NCBI GenBank assembly: GCA_002633115.1
Contig: NWBJ01000113.1
Coordinates: forward strand, 1-35,621
Length of the DNA: 35,621 nucleotides
Reading direction: 5' to 3'
From: Muribaculaceae bacterium Zag1
GTDB lineage: Bacteria; Bacteroidota; Bacteroidia; Bacteroidales; Muribaculaceae
Shown in pieces: positions 33,257 through 35,621 of this stretch. The position numbers and the translations under genes were made by a program. Numbering within the stretch: position 1 is the first letter of the stretch; each line of letters begins with the position of its first letter. Under the pieces are notes generated by a model. The model saw nothing but the letters and a program-made list of their open reading frames with translations. It did no database searches and had not been told where the DNA came from.

Positions 33257-34180
33257 TTATCTAAGGAGTGTAAGAGCATTATAGTTGCGAACGGCTGACT
33301 GCGGGGAATTGTTGGCATAGCAGTAAAGGCAGCCATGGGGGCAGGTGTTGTAGGCGCCAATATCCTTGCTTAGGATGCAGCCGCAGGCTTTGCGCTGCCC
33401 TTTGTCTTTGCTTGCTCCGAATAGCCACAGCTGTAAAGCTGGGTCATCAGGGGCAAGCCGTCCGATTAGAGCCGGGTCGATGCAACGATTGTGCTGGATG
33501 CCGAATTGCTCCAAGCTGACTGATTCCGCGCAGGTCGCAAGCTCCAGGTGAAGCTCTGCATCATTAAGCTTCGACAAGCCATCAGCAAAATCTTTCATTT
33601 GTGATTCGGTCCATTCGTAAAAGCTAACGCCAGCATTCCTTAGGTTAGCTCCGACTTTCCTGTAACCAGCTATGTCGGCGTAGCTGAACACCAACTTCTC
33701 AGTGTAGCCGCAAAGTTGCAACCCGATTTTACGGATCTTTCCCAATAACCCATCCATGTCGATTTTATCGGTCAGAATCAGCGGATCGAAGCGCCAAACA
33801 ACGCGCCCCACGCCATATTGATCAACAATTCTTCTGAACGTGTCTATCCTATCTTGAATTGGGGGCACATTCGGCTCCAACTCTTCCTCCTCATAATCGT
33901 TGAGGGTGAATTGGATATAGAACCCTATCCCCCTATCCTTTAGTCGCGGGAGATAGGGCAATAGAGGCTTGGGATTCTTTGACCAAAACACCATAAAACG
34001 GGTGTTGGCATAACTAACATAAGAGGGCTTCCCATTGTAGGGATTTACCCACAGAGTGTAGCCTCTGTCCAACCCCCTGAAAAATGAATCCGCATAGAAG
34101 GCAGGTATGTCAGTGGCTCGGCTTGCCGACACTATCACTGGCGCAAGGGCTTTAACCCATTCTCCAGATTCACTCTTCAT
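33257..34180 (-). CDS. DUF1848 radical-SAM-like protein
   Basis: 307 aa from the ATG at 34180 (MKSESGEWVKALAPVIVSASRATDIPAFY). The opening SASRATDIPAFYADSFFRGLDRGY and ARxMVFWSKNPKPLLPYL-type segments are typical of DUF1848. A cysteine cluster near the C-terminus (Cys266, Cys268, then Cys280-x3-Cys284-x2-Cys287 in NTCPHGCLYCYAN) has the CxxxCxxC spacing that binds a 4Fe-4S cluster in radical SAM enzymes, unusual in lying at the C-terminal end. The reaction is unknown. Two earlier ATGs are excluded or doubtful because the -7 box lies at 34217-34224. Confidence 0.85.
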   Translation of the reverse strand: MKSESGEWVKALAPVIVSASRATDIPAFYADSFFRGLDRGYTLWVNPYNGKPSYVSYANTRFMVFWSKNPKPLLPYLPRLKDRGIGFYIQFTLNDYEEEELEPNVPPIQDRIDTFRRIVDQYGVGRVVWRFDPLILTDKIDMDGLLGKIRKIGLQLCGYTEKLVFSYADIAGYRKVGANLRNAGVSFYEWTESQMKDFADGLSKLNDAELHLELATCAESVSLEQFGIQHNRCIDPALIGRLAPDDPALQLWLFGASKDKGQRKACGCILSKDIGAYNTCPHGCLYCYANNSPQSAVRNYNALTLLR

Positions 34181-34216
34181 TTCTATATGTGTATTAGTCC
34201 TCATGCGCTTTTTCTG

Positions 34217-34251
34217 CAAAGTTAGCTATTCTACGAGGCAATATTATTGCC
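34217..34251 (-). promoter_or_regulatory. Promoter -7 box and palindrome of the DUF1848 gene
   Basis: TAACTTTG on the minus strand (34217-34224). A 15-bp palindrome GGCAATA-T-TATTGCC (34237-34251) covers the place where the -33 box should be, so a bound repressor there would block transcription. Confidence 0.55.
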
Positions 34252-34259
34252 CATTAGTG

Positions 34260-34361
34260 TTAAAAATTAGAAATTGTTGAGGAATCTGAATAGCCTATTT
34301 CTTTTATTTCAAGAGTCGTGCTGTTGACGCCCCCTCTGAACCATGGTTGTATAGTTTTCAT
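34260..34361 (-). pseudogene. Antitoxin 3'-end relic with a short open frame
   Basis: A 33-codon frame from an ATG at 34361 ends YSDSSTISNF, stop. Its last part contains 26 bases (34265-34290) identical to the 3' region of the antitoxin gene at 29848-29873, where the protein reads CSDSSTISNS. The first 20 codons are unlike that antitoxin. Probably a deletion remnant of a second copy of that toxin-antitoxin pair. Confidence 0.6.
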
Positions 34362-34396
34362 AATTGCTCCATTCAATCGTAAAGATAGTGATTTTG

Positions 34397-34414
34397 TTTC
34401 ACATATATGTGAAA
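34397..34414. promoter_or_regulatory. Perfect 18-bp palindrome, likely operator
   Basis: TTTCACATATATGTGAAA, fully self-complementary. It lies 36-53 bp above the start of the relic frame at 34361, with TATCTTTA (one base from the -7 consensus) in between on the minus strand. It may be the orphan operator of the lost toxin-antitoxin operon. Confidence 0.55.
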
Positions 34415-34501
34415 TTTAATAGATAATTTTCAAATCTTGATTGTTCTTTATCAAGCAATTTACTACTCAGTACAACCCAATAGGATTCAAACCAAATAAC
34501 T

Positions 34502-34534
34502 GAATTGGAAATCACAAAGTGTGATATCCAATTC
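34502..34534. repeat. Hairpin with 15-bp arms, one mismatch
   Basis: GAATTGGAAATCACA (34502-34516) and TGTGATATCCAATTC (34520-34534) with a 3-nt loop. It lies in the 470-bp stretch without a protein gene between the antitoxin relic and the PH-domain gene. A smaller hairpin CTTGAT...ATCAAG precedes it near 34437-34456. Function unknown. Confidence 0.65.
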
Positions 34535-34660
34535 TGTCTTTACTTCAAATCAAAGGAAATCCGCATCGCTGCTTATACCCCAACACAAATGGTATATTTA
34601 CCTCGAACACTCAAGGAGTTCAGGAATCTTACGTCCTTGATCAACTAAATCTGGAATTCC

Positions 34661-34692
34661 TTTGGTATTATCGATTAGAATTTATAACTTTG
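34661..34692 (+). promoter_or_regulatory. Promoter of tRNA-like RNA 4
   Basis: TTTG (34661-34664), 20 nt, TAACTTTG (34685-34692), ending 11 nt before the RNA. The whole promoter region is closely similar to that of RNA 1 from about 34649 on. Confidence 0.85.
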
Positions 34693-34703
34693 TACACACT
34701 TTA

Positions 34704-34794
34704 GTAGGTGATGGTAGAGCCATGATGTCGGAACGGAGGCTCTGCTCATACGAGCAGAAGAGGAGTGGGTTCGATTCCCACCGCCATCGCCTAC
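34704..34794 (+). ncRNA. tRNA-like structured RNA, copy 4
   Basis: 91 nt, the same length as copy 1. The closing stem is GTAGGTGATGGT with GCCATCGCCTAC: compared with copy 1, a G-U pair has become A-U and an A-U pair has become G-U, and pairing is kept. The first 40 bases equal copy 1, but the variable hairpin is entirely different (TCTGCTC-ATAC-GAGCAGA) and still perfectly paired. The T-arm-like hairpin is GTGGG-TTCGATT-CCCAC. The PH-domain gene starts 38 nt later, so this RNA is in its leader. Confidence 0.75.
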
Positions 34795-34831
34795 TTCCAA
34801 TGTTGAATTTCTAAATCAGAGGTTGATAACC

Positions 34832-35296
34832 ATGGTAAGCAAAGGAAGGACTGTGAAATACAAATCAAAGATAGACTGGTGGATTGGCGCCATATTATGG
34901 GTGCCAGCACTCGTATTGGTAGCCATTTGGATCAATGCCGCGATTAGCTTCTCAAGTCAGGACTTATTGATACTGGTGTTGGTGTCTCTCCCCACCATAT
35001 TTTCTTTCTGGCTGGTAGGAAGCGTCTTTTTTAACACGTATTATATCATAAACGGTGCTGCCCTCACAGTGAGATGCGGCGTAATGATGAACACCAAGAT
35101 AAAAATCGATGAGGTTGCCTCCATCATGCCTACAAAGACAAAGCTTTCATCCCCGGCTCTTTCTACCGACCGCCTTGAGATCCGCTATGGCAAATACGGC
35201 AAAGTGGTAATCTCGCCTGAAAACAAGGAGGCTTTCATAGCGCAATGCAAAGCCCTCAACCCAGCAATTGAGACAATAGAATGTGAAGCCGGATGA
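34832..35296 (+). CDS. Small membrane protein with bacterial PH domain
   Basis: 154 aa from the ATG at 34832; a TTG nine bases earlier is in frame but less likely. Two membrane helices (about 16-34, WWIGAILWVPALVLVAIW, and 45-67) are followed by a bacterial PH-like domain (YYIINGAALTVRCGVMMNTKIKIDEVASI, then GKVVISPENKEAFIAQCKAL). This is the layout of bPH-domain proteins of the PF06713 type. Role unknown. It is the only gene behind tRNA-like RNA 4 and probably shares its transcript. Confidence 0.8.
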   Translation: MVSKGRTVKYKSKIDWWIGAILWVPALVLVAIWINAAISFSSQDLLILVLVSLPTIFSFWLVGSVFFNTYYIINGAALTVRCGVMMNTKIKIDEVASIMPTKTKLSSPALSTDRLEIRYGKYGKVVISPENKEAFIAQCKALNPAIETIECEAG

Positions 35297-35321
35297 GATG
35301 GAAAGAATTCTCTCCTAAATT

Positions 35322-35489
35322 TCATAAGGCATAATGCTCCTCTGAGTAATCTGCCACAAGGTTGGATAGGAGTTCCAGTTCGATGGCTCTTGGATGATCC
35401 GGCAGGGCATCCTCTGGCACTGTATTCAACAATTCCTCCACACGGGCCACAGCCCATTCATATTGCTTTTCGTTCTCAATCTTCGTCAT
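35322..35489 (-). pseudogene. Truncated HigA antitoxin copy
   Basis: 55 codons from the ATG at 35489, almost identical to the N-terminus of the antitoxin at 27773-28138 (DDPNAI became DHPRAI). Identity ends abruptly after EEHYAL, where a stop follows, so the whole HTH half is missing. No toxin gene precedes it in this window. Confidence 0.85.
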
Positions 35490-35509
35490 AAGTAAGTGGT
35501 CACTTAAAC

Positions 35510-35621
35510 AAAAACACGGAGGGCGCGGAGATTCACGGAGGCCACGGAGACTTTTCTTTCTCTGCTTTATTTGCGATCTGGAATCGGTCACGGAGACCGC
35601 TGAAGCGGTGCCAGAGGTCGC
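35510..35621. repeat. CACGGAG-type repeats at the window end
   Basis: Several copies of an ACGGAGG-like unit lie at 35515-35550 and 35588-35595, followed by the small hairpin ACCGCT-GA-AGCGGT (35596-35609). Intergenic repeat sequence; no gene seen. Confidence 0.55.

Overview
The window looks like a chromosome segment from a Bacteroidales bacterium (phylum Bacteroidota), probably gut-associated. Many genes are preceded by the Bacteroidota sigma-A promoter pattern (TTTG, 19-20 nt, TAnnTTTG). Typical gene types are also present: a BspA-like leucine-rich-repeat surface protein with a C-terminal sorting-type tail, an M60 mucin-type peptidase, and a TolC/HlyD efflux operon. Genus cannot be decided from the sequence.

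Layout. (1) 1-6.7 kb, minus strand: a LlaJI-like restriction-modification operon of two m5C methyltransferases, a McrB-like AAA+ motor and a McrC/LlaJI-like nuclease. Its three junctions are all 4-bp overlaps. It lies just downstream of a tRNA-Ser(GCT) gene and that gene's terminator. (2) 7.0-9.3 kb: an acyl-CoA ligase with its XRE-cupin regulator. (3) 9.4-14.5 kb: an efflux operon (TolC, HlyD, two ABC-2 permeases) with no ATPase gene. (4) 14.8-18.5 kb: a SotB-like MFS exporter and a decaying cobalamin locus (cbiB and cobD intact, cbiA truncated, a cobJ relic facing away). (5) 18.5-27.5 kb: BspA-like protein, DUF234 ATPase, pyrC, FNT channel and M60 peptidase, with REP-like palindromes between genes.

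(6) 27.5-35.6 kb is an accessory region made of small cassettes. It holds two toxin-antitoxin pairs, three antitoxin relics, a frameshifted SEC-C gene, a DUF4417 gene with a small partner, a DUF1848 radical-SAM-like gene, a small PH-domain membrane protein, and a near-identical duplicated gene of unknown function.

The most interesting signal is in region 6: four copies (28745-28835, 28851-28935, 31072-31165, 34704-34794) of an 85-94 nt element that resembles a tRNA cloverleaf. Each has a T-arm-like hairpin (GTGGG-TTCGAnT-CCCAC), a closing stem that is longer than a tRNA acceptor stem in three copies, a constant core (GGAACGGAGG), and one hairpin whose sequence differs between copies while pairing is kept. 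Three copies have their own consensus promoter ending just upstream, so this looks like a transcribed structured RNA family rather than a tRNA. I know of no described family it matches. Two of the three promoter-bearing units also follow the same relic of a gene 3' end and the same hairpin repeat, which suggests that gene-relic, hairpin, promoter and RNA spread as a module.
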